Part shown: one piece after another, positions 26,381 through 34,584 of the stretch
Layout: the number at the start of each line of letters is the position of its first letter
Position numbering within the stretch: position 1 is the first letter of the stretch
Position numbers and translations under genes: made by a program
Source of the DNA: M2408 sp046303515
GTDB lineage: Bacteria > Bacteroidota > Bacteroidia > Flavobacteriales_D > Crocinitomicaceae
Direction of reading: 5' to 3'
Assembly: GCA_046303515.1 (NCBI GenBank)
Contig: JBKCGI010000115.1
Location: forward strand, 8,449-72,448
DNA length: 64,000 bases
Notes under the pieces: generated by a model
Databases searched by the model: none
The model's input: only the letters and a program-made list of their open reading frames with translations
Told to the model about the DNA's origin: nothing

Positions 26381-26409
26381 GTTTTTTTGTTTCAAAATTA
26401 ATCTTTTTT
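26337..26409. repeat. Direct repeat, copy A (5' end of dinB)
   Basis: 26337-26383 matches 27874-27920 at 46 of 47 bases, and the next 26 bases (26384-26409 and 27921-27945) also align with one gap and few changes. The two copies are in the same orientation and enclose the AAA/DUF4143 ATPase gene, so the repeat marks the boundaries of an inserted or duplicated segment of about 1.5 kb. Confidence 0.9.
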
Positions 26410-26428
26410 CTGTTTTCCTAAACTTCAC

Positions 26429-27619
26429 TCAATACAAAAAACCAAACATCCACAATGGAATTTTATTGTTTATCCCGCTTGTGATTTCGTCTAAGGCCAA
26501 ATAACTTTGCTCAATTCCTGCAATTTGCTTGAAACTTTTGGACGCTCCGCCAACTTCAAACAAGTAATTATTATCTACAATGAAATCTCCTTTTGGAGCA
26601 AGTCGGACGCTGTGTTTAGAGTTTACTTGATTGACAAAATACGTTTCTCTTAATGTGCCAATATTTACGGTACTTTGACTTAAATAAAGCAAATTAGTAT
26701 TTTGCAAATAAATTTTGTCTGGTTTGGTGAGTTGGGAATAAAATTTCCCGTTCATTCTCGCAAGAAATAACACAGAAGCCTTTTGCAAAGAGTTTAAATA
26801 ATTCAGTAAAGTAATGCGATCTATTTCAATCGATTCAGCCAATTTTGTAATATTTGGTTGATAAGGAGCTTGTACTGAAAGCAGATAAATTAATTTCCTG
26901 ATTTTTGGAATTTTTACTAAATCAATTGCTTCAATTAGCGCCATATCTTGCTCTAAAACTACATTCAGAACATTCATTAATTTATGGTGATAATTCTTTG
27001 TTCCTTCCAAATAAAATGGAAAATAACCGTGTTTCAAATATGCCGAAAAATGTTCCAAAGGTTTGATTTTTGAAGTGATTTCTTGCGCAATTTCTTCGTG
27101 GTTTTGCAATATTTCTTCCAAACTAAGCACTGGAAAACTCAATTTATGTTGAATATTCAAGAATTCACGGTACGATAGTCCATTTAAAGTATAGACAACA
27201 CTTCTTCGACTTAAATCTGCATTTCCTTTGTGGATGTCCAGAATGGAAGAACCTGAAGCAACAACTTTTAAATCTCGCATTTTATCGCGAATGTTTTTGA
27301 GCTCCTGACTCCAATTTTCGTATTTATGAATTTCATCAATGAATAAGTGCGTGCCACCCAATTGTGCATGGTTTTTCGCCAAATCATACAATCTATAACT
27401 TGACAAACTGATATCGTCCATACTAATATAAAGTGCCTTTGTGCTTTTGCCGAAATTTTCTTTAATGTGTTGTAGTATTAAAGTTGTTTTGCCAACTCCT
27501 CGCGAACCAACTATAAACAACAAAGGTTCGTTCCAGTCTATTTCATCAATAAAACTCCTTCTAAAGCTTGGTTTTAGCGCGCTCAGTGTTTCAACATATT
27601 CTAAATACACCTTGTCCAT
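26429..27619 (-). CDS. AAA-family ATPase with DUF4143 C-terminal domain
   Basis: 396 aa. The AAA_14 domain has Walker A at residues 38-46 (GSRGVGKTT), Walker B HLFIDEI at 91-97 and an ASGSS sensor-like segment. A DUF4143 region follows (about 220-396: winged-helix-like PNITKLAESIEIDRITLLNYLNSL and a nuclease-like end with FIVDNNYLFEVGG). The function of these ATPases is unclear; they are frequent, laterally mobile genes in Bacteroidota and archaea. Its position between two copies of the dinB 5' end fits recent arrival. It ends 48 bp before the dinB start on the same strand. Confidence 0.9.
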   Translation of the reverse strand: MDKVYLEYVETLSALKPSFRRSFIDEIDWNEPLLFIVGSRGVGKTTLILQHIKENFGKSTKALYISMDDISLSSYRLYDLAKNHAQLGGTHLFIDEIHKYENWSQELKNIRDKMRDLKVVASGSSILDIHKGNADLSRRSVVYTLNGLSYREFLNIQHKLSFPVLSLEEILQNHEEIAQEITSKIKPLEHFSAYLKHGYFPFYLEGTKNYHHKLMNVLNVVLEQDMALIEAIDLVKIPKIRKLIYLLSVQAPYQPNITKLAESIEIDRITLLNYLNSLQKASVLFLARMNGKFYSQLTKPDKIYLQNTNLLYLSQSTVNIGTLRETYFVNQVNSKHSVRLAPKGDFIVDNNYLFEVGGASKSFKQIAGIEQSYLALDEITSGINNKIPLWMFGFLY

Positions 27620-27635
27620 GTCCTGTTGTTTTTCA

Positions 27636-27643
27636 CAAAGGTA
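27636..27643 (-). promoter_or_regulatory. Bacteroidota -7 promoter element for the ATPase gene
   Basis: Minus-strand TACCTTTG (TAnnTTTG), 16 bp upstream of the ATG at 27619. A TTTTG at 27666-27670 lies 22 bases further upstream and could act as the -33 element. Confidence 0.5.
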
Positions 27644-27818
27644 TAAAAATGTTTGTTACAAACAACAAAAATTTTAAATTAATGTTTATTATAATAAACA
27701 AATAAATTGTTAAAATGTATATTGAAATAAACAAAAATAAGTGTTTTATGTTGAGTGTTTTAAATGGAAATGGGTTTTGTTTAGAAATTTTCAAAAAGTA
27801 TTTGTTTGTATTTTCGTT

Positions 27819-27917
27819 TTAAATGAAGTGTTTGTCTAAACTTTCACCTTTTATGTGATAGATTATTCTTTTAAAATATGCGCTGAATTTTTCGAGATTT
27901 GGTTTTTGGATGGACAT
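27819..27917 (-). pseudogene. Remnant of a dinB 5' end
   Basis: A 32-codon reading frame starting MSIQKPNLEKFSAYF, one residue different from the start of the intact DinB protein, after which the reading frame diverges (KRIIYHIKGE...) and stops at 27819. It is the truncated second copy of the dinB start left on the other side of the ATPase gene. Confidence 0.75.
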
Positions 27918-27945
27918 GTTATTTCTTTTAAAATTAAACTTTTTT
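27874..27945. repeat. Direct repeat, copy B (5' end of dinB)
   Basis: Partner of 26337-26409, same orientation. The rest of the 27620-27980 gap is very AT-rich, with no other gene, and contains only the ATPase promoter and this repeat. Confidence 0.9.
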
Positions 27946-27980
27946 GTTTAATTTAATTTGCACGCACTTATTCCAACAGA

Positions 27981-28589
27981 CTATTGATTGTTAAGTTGTT
28001 TGTTAGCTTTCATGAGGTTGTACAAAAGTCTTCCAAGGTCTTCTTGTTCAATATCCCAGTCTTCAACGGGATGAATAATTTCATCTCCGGATATCAAATA
28101 GAATTTTAAGTTTAAAGTCGTTACTTTTTGTTGTCTTTTTTTAACGAAACAAATAAAAATTATGTCTGAAAAATTCAAAACATTGTCGGTCGAAAGTTGA
28201 ATGTAATTGTCGTTTATAATTGCCGGAGTCTTTTTTTTGAAAAGTAAAATTAGACAAGATACTGGCCAAACTATAAATATTCCAAGAAAGATTAATAAAG
28301 GGATAAATTCAAAGTCCAGTGCTTTTGCAAGAAAATCAAAATTGCTTTTAGACTGTTGACCGAGCGTTGTTATTCCCAATATAATTATCCACATTCCGCA
28401 AAATAAAAAGAGATACTTTTTATGACGCTTGATGATTAAAGGTGTTGTAATTGTTTTTGCACTTGTTTCGGTTTCAGGATCTGTTAAAAAGTCTAAATGA
28501 TTGGGGTGTTTAGTGAATTCGACCCAAAACTTTTTTCTGTCTACTTTATTTTTTTCGATCTCTGCTCTTATTTGGTCTATATTCTTCAT
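27981..28589 (-). CDS. Hypothetical membrane protein
   Basis: 202 aa, not recognised. A charged N-terminal ~55 residues (MKNIDQIRAEIEKNKVDRKKFW) precede two hydrophobic helices (about 59-76, FLFCGMWIIILGITTL; about 95-115, FIPLLIFLGIFIVWPVSCLILLF), then a soluble C-terminal domain of about 80 residues. The second part resembles small membrane proteins with a PH-like beta domain, but no family can be named. It lies 28 bp downstream of another membrane gene in the accessory island. Confidence 0.6.
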   Translation of the reverse strand: MKNIDQIRAEIEKNKVDRKKFWVEFTKHPNHLDFLTDPETETSAKTITTPLIIKRHKKYLFLFCGMWIIILGITTLGQQSKSNFDFLAKALDFEFIPLLIFLGIFIVWPVSCLILLFKKKTPAIINDNYIQLSTDNVLNFSDIIFICFVKKRQQKVTTLNLKFYLISGDEIIHPVEDWDIEQEDLGRLLYNLMKANKQLNNQ

Positions 28590-28616
28590 AACAATAACTG
28601 TTAAAGTAGTGAGGGC

Positions 28617-29033
28617 TTAGGCGCTGTTATCTGTTGGTTTAATATTTCTTATCTTGATTAAAATGTACAATGTAAAGAAACATAAAATCAATTCTGTAAT
28701 TAAGCTCCATTTAGGTAATCCAAAATCAATGTTATGGTATCCAATTGTCAAATGGTTATAGAGCATTGTACAGCCTAGAATCAATGGAGCAATGAACGCA
28801 TAAATTATTCTCAATGTCATATCAAGTGCGTCATTTTTAATTCTAATCAATCCTAAAAATTGTATACTATTAATTAATAGAAGCGAGAGTAACATTAGAA
28901 TTGAGCCAATAACTATTAGAGCAAAGCATTGAAAACATTCTTGATTATTCATTATAACCCCACTTAGGAATAATACCATTGGCGGTAAGATTGAAGCCAA
29001 TAAATACGTTAATAGGATTTTTCTAAATTTCAT
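28617..29033 (-). CDS. Hypothetical four-helix membrane protein
   Basis: 138 aa, not recognised. Four hydrophobic segments cover most of the chain (about residues 7-26, 37-57, 71-92 and 112-128) with short polar loops. There are no conserved catalytic motifs. It is followed at 27 bp by the 202-aa membrane protein gene, so they may be co-transcribed. The island context suggests accessory cargo. Confidence 0.6.
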   Translation of the reverse strand: MKFRKILLTYLLASILPPMVLFLSGVIMNNQECFQCFALIVIGSILMLLSLLLINSIQFLGLIRIKNDALDMTLRIIYAFIAPLILGCTMLYNHLTIGYHNIDFGLPKWSLITELILCFFTLYILIKIRNIKPTDNSA

Positions 29034-29251
29034 TATGACCTAATTAATTCAATTGATGCACACTTGTTACTTACAAATAGCTATTATATATCCGCACCTT
29101 TATTTCACTTAACCTATCATTTTTTGAAAGTAAAAACGAACCAAAACTGCAAATATCTCCTCCAAATTTACAATTTTCCTCAAACATTCCACCAAAACAA
29201 TTCTATTCAAAAAGCGAAAATTTCAGACTAAATCAAATCATTTTTTTGCTT

Positions 29252-29590
29252 CTACTCGTTTAAAAGCTTTTCCACTTCATTTTGTAATTTAGGTAAATCT
29301 CTGATTAAAATTCCCCAAATTACATCATCGGAGACAGAATCATAACCATGAATTATTCTATTTCTTACATCAACAATTTTTCTTGAGTTTGAAATTTCAA
29401 TTTCAGTATTTTCTTTTAGAATGCGACTCATTGCTTCACCAATGATTTCGATGTTTCTTTCGACAGCTCTTTTGGTTCTTAAATCATTTTGATAAATTTC
29501 AAATAATTTTGGAGTTTCTGCAAAATAGCTCTCGATTTCATTTATAGAACTTAAGATGTCGTAAAGCCAAGTTTTAACCTTATGAACCAT
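29252..29590 (-). CDS. hepT: HepT-like ribonuclease toxin (DUF86)
   Basis: 112 aa HEPN-domain protein. The Rx4HxY ribonuclease motif is intact: R76, H81 and Y83 in VRNRIIHGYD. HepT toxins cut RNA and are silenced when the partner MntA adds AMP to the motif tyrosine. Its start overlaps the end of the MntA gene by 11 bp, giving the usual antitoxin-first order. It is in the accessory island with a transposase nearby. Some relatives of this family are in chromosomal stress modules with no proven toxicity. Confidence 0.9.
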   Translation of the reverse strand: MVHKVKTWLYDILSSINEIESYFAETPKLFEIYQNDLRTKRAVERNIEIIGEAMSRILKENTEIEISNSRKIVDVRNRIIHGYDSVSDDVIWGILIRDLPKLQNEVEKLLNE

Positions 29591-29882
29591 AAATCAAAAC
29601 TTTATTTTGGTTTATTGCACTCCTGAAATATGGATTTTTGATAGCTTTTTCTTCCAACAAATCAATACTTCTTTTTAAAATATTTTCAAGTGAAAACTTT
29701 AAGTTGTAATAATTATCACCATAATCTAATACATCTAAATTTTCAAAATCAACAATCAAATCAACATCACTTTCTTTATTGAATTTATCCGTTAAAATAG
29801 AACCAAATGCATATAAAGATTTCACTTTATGTGCTTTACATAAAGTCAAAATGTCTTTTGTATGATTTTTTATTAAGTTCAT
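29580..29882 (-). CDS. mntA: MntA-type minimal nucleotidyltransferase antitoxin
   Basis: 100 aa from the ATG at 29882. The GSx10DxD signature is intact: G27-S28, then D39 and D41 (FGSILTDKFNKESDVDLIVD), so it should be catalytically able to AMPylate HepT. I reject the longer TTG start at 29903, since that codon lies inside the -7 promoter element at 29901-29908. The 3' end overlaps hepT by 11 bp. Confidence 0.9.
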   Translation of the reverse strand: MNLIKNHTKDILTLCKAHKVKSLYAFGSILTDKFNKESDVDLIVDFENLDVLDYGDNYYNLKFSLENILKRSIDLLEEKAIKNPYFRSAINQNKVLIYGS

Positions 29883-29900
29883 ATAATTATTAATTTTACT

Positions 29901-29908
29901 CAAAAGTA
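29901..29908 (-). promoter_or_regulatory. Bacteroidota -7 promoter element for mntA-hepT
   Basis: Minus-strand TACTTTTG (TAnnTTTG), 18 bp before the ATG at 29882. It favours the shorter mntA start. Confidence 0.45.
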
Positions 29909-30026
29909 CAAAAAATAGATTTCATAAATCTTATTTTTTTTGTTAAAATTAAAATTATTTTCTTAACTTCGATTTGAACCTATTTAAATTTAAAAAGTCC
30001 TATATTTTGTAGGTACAACTAAACTT

Positions 30027-30488
30027 ATGGCAAATTCGTATACTCAAATTCACATTCAATATGTGTTTGTTGTCAAATTTCGTGATGGCTTGATTCATCC
30101 TAAGTGGAAAGAGGAACTTTTCAAATATATATCAGGTATAATAAAGTTTCACAATCACAAATTACTAGCAATTAATGGTGTGGAAAACCATATTCACGTT
30201 TTGGTAGGAATGAAACCTACGCAAACAATTTCTGAACTTGCCCAAGTGATTAAGGCTAATTCTTCCAAATGGATTAATGAAACAAAAATGGAAAGATTTA
30301 GATTTGAATGGCAAGCTGGCTTTGGAGCTTTTTCTTATTCGAAATGGGATGTAGAAAAAATAATTAACTACATTCAGAATCAAGAAGAGCATCATAAAAA
30401 GAAAACTTTCAAAGAAGAGTATTTGAAGTTTTTGGAAGATTTTGAAATTGATTTTGATGAGAAGTACATTTTTCAAGAACCGATTTGA
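30027..30488 (+). CDS. IS200-like Y1 transposase, REP-associated type (RAYT)
   Basis: 153 aa HUH-superfamily single-strand transposase. The metal-binding HUH motif is H55-I-H57 (VENHIHVLV), and the nucleophile is probably Tyr115 (VEKIINYIQNQEEHH). It has the IS200-like length, with no TnpB partner. A TTTG at 29939-29942 and a TAACTTCG at 29964-29971 form a plausible promoter. Immediately downstream lie several short palindromes, the arrangement expected of a transposase that mobilises REP sequences rather than its own gene. I see no clear IS ends with a target duplication, so RAYT is favoured over a complete IS200 copy. Confidence 0.85.
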   Translation: MANSYTQIHIQYVFVVKFRDGLIHPKWKEELFKYISGIIKFHNHKLLAINGVENHIHVLVGMKPTQTISELAQVIKANSSKWINETKMERFRFEWQAGFGAFSYSKWDVEKIINYIQNQEEHHKKKTFKEEYLKFLEDFEIDFDEKYIFQEPI

Positions 30489-30500
30489 TGCTTTGATACC

Positions 30501-30691
30501 ATCCCTCTGGGATTCTGATTGTCTCCACTCCTTCGTTGTTACGCACATTTTATCCCTATGGGATTAGCATTTTGGCTTTTCCTTTCGAGTTGAGAGAATT
30601 ACATCCCTATGGAATTGGTAATGTTAATCCCGTAGGGATGTAATTCATCTAAAAACTAAGCTATGAACAATGAACTAAGTCCCCGAGGGAC
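30501..30691. repeat. Cluster of five REP-like palindromes
   Basis: Each unit is a 5-bp stem around a 3-base loop: ATCCCTCTGGGAT (30501), ATCCCTATGGGAT (30552), ATCCCTATGGAAT (30603, degenerate), ATCCCGTAGGGAT (30627) and GTCCCCGAGGGAC (30679). The third and fourth form a larger inverted pair with 21-bp arms (30596-30616 and 30626-30646, 19 of 21 matched) around a 9-base loop, like a BIME. The array follows the transposase stop by 12 bp and fills the gap up to dnaE. Confidence 0.75.
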
Positions 30692-30762
30692 GACATTAAA
30701 ACTCTAGGCATATCTTGTTAATAAAATCTAACAAAATCTTTTTATAATAGAGCTCTTTTACG

Positions 30763-30770
30763 TAACTTTG
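30763..30770 (+). promoter_or_regulatory. Putative -7 promoter element for dnaE
   Basis: TAACTTTG fits TAnnTTTG, 19 bp before the dnaE ATG. The -33 position holds only a T-rich stretch. Confidence 0.4.
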
Positions 30771-30789
30771 TTTTCCCTAATATTTTAGC

Positions 30790-33700
30790 ATGTACATCAT
30801 ATTTGATACCGAAACCACTGGTCTTCCGAAGGATTGGAATTTAGATTATACCCATACGGATAATTGGCCTCGTGCGGTACAAATTGCTTGGCAGTTGCAC
30901 GATGATTTCGGGAATTTGGTGGAAGCCAAAGATTTCCTGATTCGTCCTGAAAATTTTGATATTCCTTTTGACGCTGAAAGAATCCATGGAATTTCCACGC
31001 AATTGGCTCAAACAATGGGTGAATCCTTGGAGGATGTGGCAAAGATTTTCAACGAAGCACTTCAAAAAGCTAAATTTGTTGTTGGTCAAAATATTGGCTT
31101 CGATAAAAATATCATGGGAGCTGAGTTTCACAGGCTTGGTTTGGAAAATAATTTACAAGAAATTCCTGTTTTAGATACCTGTACCGAAGATTCTGCGAAA
31201 TTGGTTGCCTTCATCGATTTCTTCAAAAATGGAGATAAACGCGATAGTAAAAAAAATAGATTCGGGGATTTAATTCTTGAAAATGGGCAAGAAATAAAAG
31301 AAAGTGCTTATTTCAAAAACGATGATCAAGCGGCAGAAAGAGAATCCGTGAGAAAATTGGCTGCAAATTGGTTTGAAGTTCCTAAAAAAGACCAAGAGTT
31401 TGTCTTGAATGGAATGAAGAAACAAAAATTCCCAACGCTTTCTGAGTTACACCAAGCTTTGTTCGAAGTTCCGTTTTCGGAAGCACACAACGCAACTGCC
31501 GATGTGGAAGCTACGACCCGTTGTTTCTTCGAAATGATTCGCTGTGAAGTTTTCACTGAAAAAGAAGTTCAGCAAGAATTAGCCTATTTCCATAAATTCA
31601 AGGAACTCAATCCAAATCCGATTGCTTTAATTGGTTTGAAGCATTTGAATTTAAAAGAGGAAAGTTTAAAACTTAAGGAAAAAGCCCAAGAGGAAAGCGC
31701 TAAAAAACGAGCAGAATCGGGCTCCAATGTTGCAGTTGATACGATTCCTTTTGCTCATTTACACAACCATTCTCAGTTTTCGATTTTGCAGTCCACTTCA
31801 AGCATTCAAGCATTGGTGAAAAAAACGGCTGACTTGGATTTGCCAGCGGTTGCTTTGACGGATACAGGAAACATGATGGCAGCCTTTCACTTTGAAAAAG
31901 CAATTGCGGGACACAATAAAAAAATTAAAGAAGAACGCAAAGAAGCGGAAGAAAAAGGCGAAGAATACCATAAAAAAGAAATTTTACCAATCATTGGTTG
32001 CGAATTTAATGTTTGCGCCAATCACCTAGATAAAAGCAACAAAGACAATGGTTCACAAATGGTTTTGCTGGCCAAAAATAAAAAAGGCTATCAAAATTTA
32101 ATCAAACTTTCATCCATTGCTTTTACGCATGGAATGTATTACGTTCCGCGAATCGATAAAAATCTCATCGAACAATACAAAGAAGATATCATTGTGTTGA
32201 CTGGTGGAATTTATGGTGAAATTCCAAGTTTGATTTTGAATGTTGGAGAAAACCAAGCGGAACAAGCACTTTTATGGTGGAAAGAACGTTTTGGAGAAGA
32301 TTTTTATTTGGAGGTGATGCGTCATGGACAAGAGAATGAAAATCGTGTCAATGAAACTTTAGTTCGCTTTTCTGAAAAACACAATGTCAAATTAGTAGCG
32401 ACCAACAATACTTTTTACCTCAATAAATCGGATGCGAAATCACATGATATTTTGTTGTGCGTGAAAGATGGAGAATTGGTTTCAACGCCAAAGGGTAGGG
32501 GACGCGGTTTTCGTTTTGGTTTAGACAACGAAGAATATTACTACAAAACGGCTGATGAAATGCGTCAGTTGTTTGCAGATTTACCTCAAGCTTTGGAAAC
32601 AATTCCTGAGATTTTGGCAAAAATTGAACCTTATCCATTGGCGAGAGAAGTTTTGTTGCCAGCATTTGATATTCCTGAAGAATTTCAAGATGCAGAGGAT
32701 CAATTAGATGGCGGAAAACGAGGTGAAAATAATTATTTACGTCACCTAACTTACGAAGGAGCCAAAAAACGTTACGAAGAAATTACAGACGAAATTCGAG
32801 ATCGTATTGATTTTGAGTTAGAAACCATTGCGCGAACAGGATATCCTGGTTACTTTTTGATTGTACAAGATTTTTGTCATGCTGCAAGAGCAATGGGAGT
32901 TTCCGTTGGACCTGGTCGTGGATCGGCTGCTGGTTCTGCGGTAGCATATTGTATCCAAATCACTAATGTTGACCCGATTAAATACGACTTACTTTTTGAG
33001 CGTTTCTTAAATCCAGATCGTGTTTCGATGCCCGATATCGATATTGACTTTGACGATGAAGGTCGTGGTCGTGTAATTGATTGGGTAATCGAAAAATACG
33101 GTTCAAGTCAAGTAGCCCAAATCATTACGTATGGAACGATGGCGGCGAAATCTTCCATTCGAGATACTGCAAGAGCACTGGACTTACCTTTGTTTGAGGC
33201 AGATCGTTTGGCGAAGTTAGTTCCAGATATTTCCTTGAGCAAAATGTTCAATTTGGACGATGCCGCCTTAATTGAAAAACTTAAAAATAAAAACGAAGAA
33301 TTTCAAAAAGCAAACGAACTGAAGAAAATTGCCGAAGGAAATGATTTGCAAGCACAAGTTATCAATCAAGCGAGAAATATCGAAGGCTCGGTTCGAAATA
33401 CTGGTATTCACGCCTGCGGTGTAATTATCACGCCAGACGACATTACAAATTACGTTCCTGTTGCTTTAGCTAAAGATTCAGAAATGTATTGTACGCAATT
33501 CGACAACTCGGTGGCAGAAGAAGCTGGTTTGTTGAAAATGGACTTCTTGGGTCTAAAAACCTTGACTTTAATCAAGCATGCGGTTAAAAATGTCAAACAA
33601 ACCAAAGGAATTGAATTGGATCCTGATACTTTTCCGGTAGATGATACGCCGACATACGAATTGTTCCAACGAGGAGAAACGGTCGGGATTTTCCAATACG

Positions 33701-34542
33701 AGTCTCCCGGAATGCAAAAATATATGCGTGAGCTGAAACCAACAGTTTTCGCCGATTTAATTGCCATGAATGCCTTGTATCGTCCAGGTCCAATTGAGTA
33801 CATTCCTTCGTTTATTAAACGTAAACACGGAGAAGAACCAATTGTCTATGATGTGGACGCCTGCGAAGAGTATTTAAGTGAAACTTATGGAATTACGGTT
33901 TACCAAGAGCAGGTAATGTTACTCTCTCAAAAGTTAGCTGGATTCTCAAAAGGTGAAGCTGATACCTTGCGTAAAGCGATGGGTAAAAAGCAAATCTATT
34001 TGTTGGATAAAATGAAGCCGCAATTCATCGCTCAAGGTGGGGAACGAGGACACGATGCCAAAGCCTTAGAGAAAATTTGGAAGGATTGGGAAGCATTTGC
34101 ATCTTACGCTTTTAATAAATCTCACTCCACTTGTTATGCTTGGATTGCTTACCAAACAGCCTTTTTGAAAGCGAATTATCCAGCGGAATACATGGCTTCT
34201 GTTTTGAGTAACAACATGAACGATATCAAGCAGGTTTCCTTTTTCATGGAAGAATGTAAACGCATGGGAGTTCCTGTTTTGGGTCCAGATATCAATGAAT
34301 CACAATATTTATTTACCGTAAACAAAGAAGGTGCGATTCGCTTCGGATTGGGAGCAATCAAAGGTTTAGGAAGTGCGCCAGTGGAAGCGATTGTAACAGA
34401 ACGCGAAACGAACGGTTTTTTCACTTCGATATTTGATTTGGCAAAACGAATCAATTTGCGTTTATGTAACAAAAAAGCTTTCGAAAGTTTAGCTTTAGCT
34501 GGAGGATTTGATTCTGTCAAAGGAATTCATAGAGCTCAATAG
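30790..34542 (+). CDS. dnaE: DNA polymerase III subunit alpha, N-terminal part with fused exonuclease (ends at in-frame TAG)
   Basis: 1250 codons. Residues 1-260 are a DnaQ-like 3'-5' proofreading exonuclease (FDTETTGLP with D6 and E8; VGQNIGFDKNI; HNATADVEATTR). The PHP domain begins near 325 (HLHNHSQFSIL), then the polymerase core with GPGRGSAAGS and the catalytic aspartates DIDIDFDDEGRG near 750, and the tau-binding and HhH region. The reading frame stops at TAG 34540-34542 (HRAQ-stop), yet continues in the same frame with FKEDSNGRLFFESAM and the rest of DnaE. Tyr is the expected residue there (HRAQYF in relatives, from memory). The exonuclease fusion is normal for Bacteroidota. Loss of the C-terminus would damage clamp and tau contacts, so the stop is suspect. 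Confidence 0.95.
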   Translation: MYIIFDTETTGLPKDWNLDYTHTDNWPRAVQIAWQLHDDFGNLVEAKDFLIRPENFDIPFDAERIHGISTQLAQTMGESLEDVAKIFNEALQKAKFVVGQNIGFDKNIMGAEFHRLGLENNLQEIPVLDTCTEDSAKLVAFIDFFKNGDKRDSKKNRFGDLILENGQEIKESAYFKNDDQAAERESVRKLAANWFEVPKKDQEFVLNGMKKQKFPTLSELHQALFEVPFSEAHNATADVEATTRCFFEMIRCEVFTEKEVQQELAYFHKFKELNPNPIALIGLKHLNLKEESLKLKEKAQEESAKKRAESGSNVAVDTIPFAHLHNHSQFSILQSTSSIQALVKKTADLDLPAVALTDTGNMMAAFHFEKAIAGHNKKIKEERKEAEEKGEEYHKKEILPIIGCEFNVCANHLDKSNKDNGSQMVLLAKNKKGYQNLIKLSSIAFTHGMYYVPRIDKNLIEQYKEDIIVLTGGIYGEIPSLILNVGENQAEQALLWWKERFGEDFYLEVMRHGQENENRVNETLVRFSEKHNVKLVATNNTFYLNKSDAKSHDILLCVKDGELVSTPKGRGRGFRFGLDNEEYYYKTADEMRQLFADLPQALETIPEILAKIEPYPLAREVLLPAFDIPEEFQDAEDQLDGGKRGENNYLRHLTYEGAKKRYEEITDEIRDRIDFELETIARTGYPGYFLIVQDFCHAARAMGVSVGPGRGSAAGSAVAYCIQITNVDPIKYDLLFERFLNPDRVSMPDIDIDFDDEGRGRVIDWVIEKYGSSQVAQIITYGTMAAKSSIRDTARALDLPLFEADRLAKLVPDISLSKMFNLDDAALIEKLKNKNEEFQKANELKKIAEGNDLQAQVINQARNIEGSVRNTGIHACGVIITPDDITNYVPVALAKDSEMYCTQFDNSVAEEAGLLKMDFLGLKTLTLIKHAVKNVKQTKGIELDPDTFPVDDTPTYELFQRGETVGIFQYESPGMQKYMRELKPTVFADLIAMNALYRPGPIEYIPSFIKRKHGEEPIVYDVDACEEYLSETYGITVYQEQVMLLSQKLAGFSKGEADTLRKAMGKKQIYLLDKMKPQFIAQGGERGHDAKALEKIWKDWEAFASYAFNKSHSTCYAWIAYQTAFLKANYPAEYMASVLSNNMNDIKQVSFFMEECKRMGVPVLGPDINESQYLFTVNKEGAIRFGLGAIKGLGSAPVEAIVTERETNGFFTSIFDLAKRINLRLCNKKAFESLALAGGFDSVKGIHRAQ
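34540..34542 (+). other. In-frame TAG codon interrupting dnaE
   Basis: Position 1251 of a 1517-codon frame running 30790-35340 without any other stop. One substitution (TAT or TAC to TAG) would explain it. Confidence 0.9.
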
Positions 34543-34584
34543 TTCAAAGAAGATTCAAATGGTCGTTTATTTTTTGAAAGTGCT

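Noticed and set aside
27981..29033. A known abortive-infection pair
   Set aside because: Two membrane proteins in an island invite this reading, but no motif of a known defence family is visible.
30027..30488. A complete IS200 insertion sequence
   Set aside because: I could not find matching left and right ends or subterminal hairpins beyond a weak CCTATA/TGTAGG pairing upstream, so the gene is treated as RAYT-like.
30495..30700. CRISPR array
   Set aside because: The palindromic units are short, unevenly spaced and differ in sequence; no spacer-repeat regularity and no cas genes are present.
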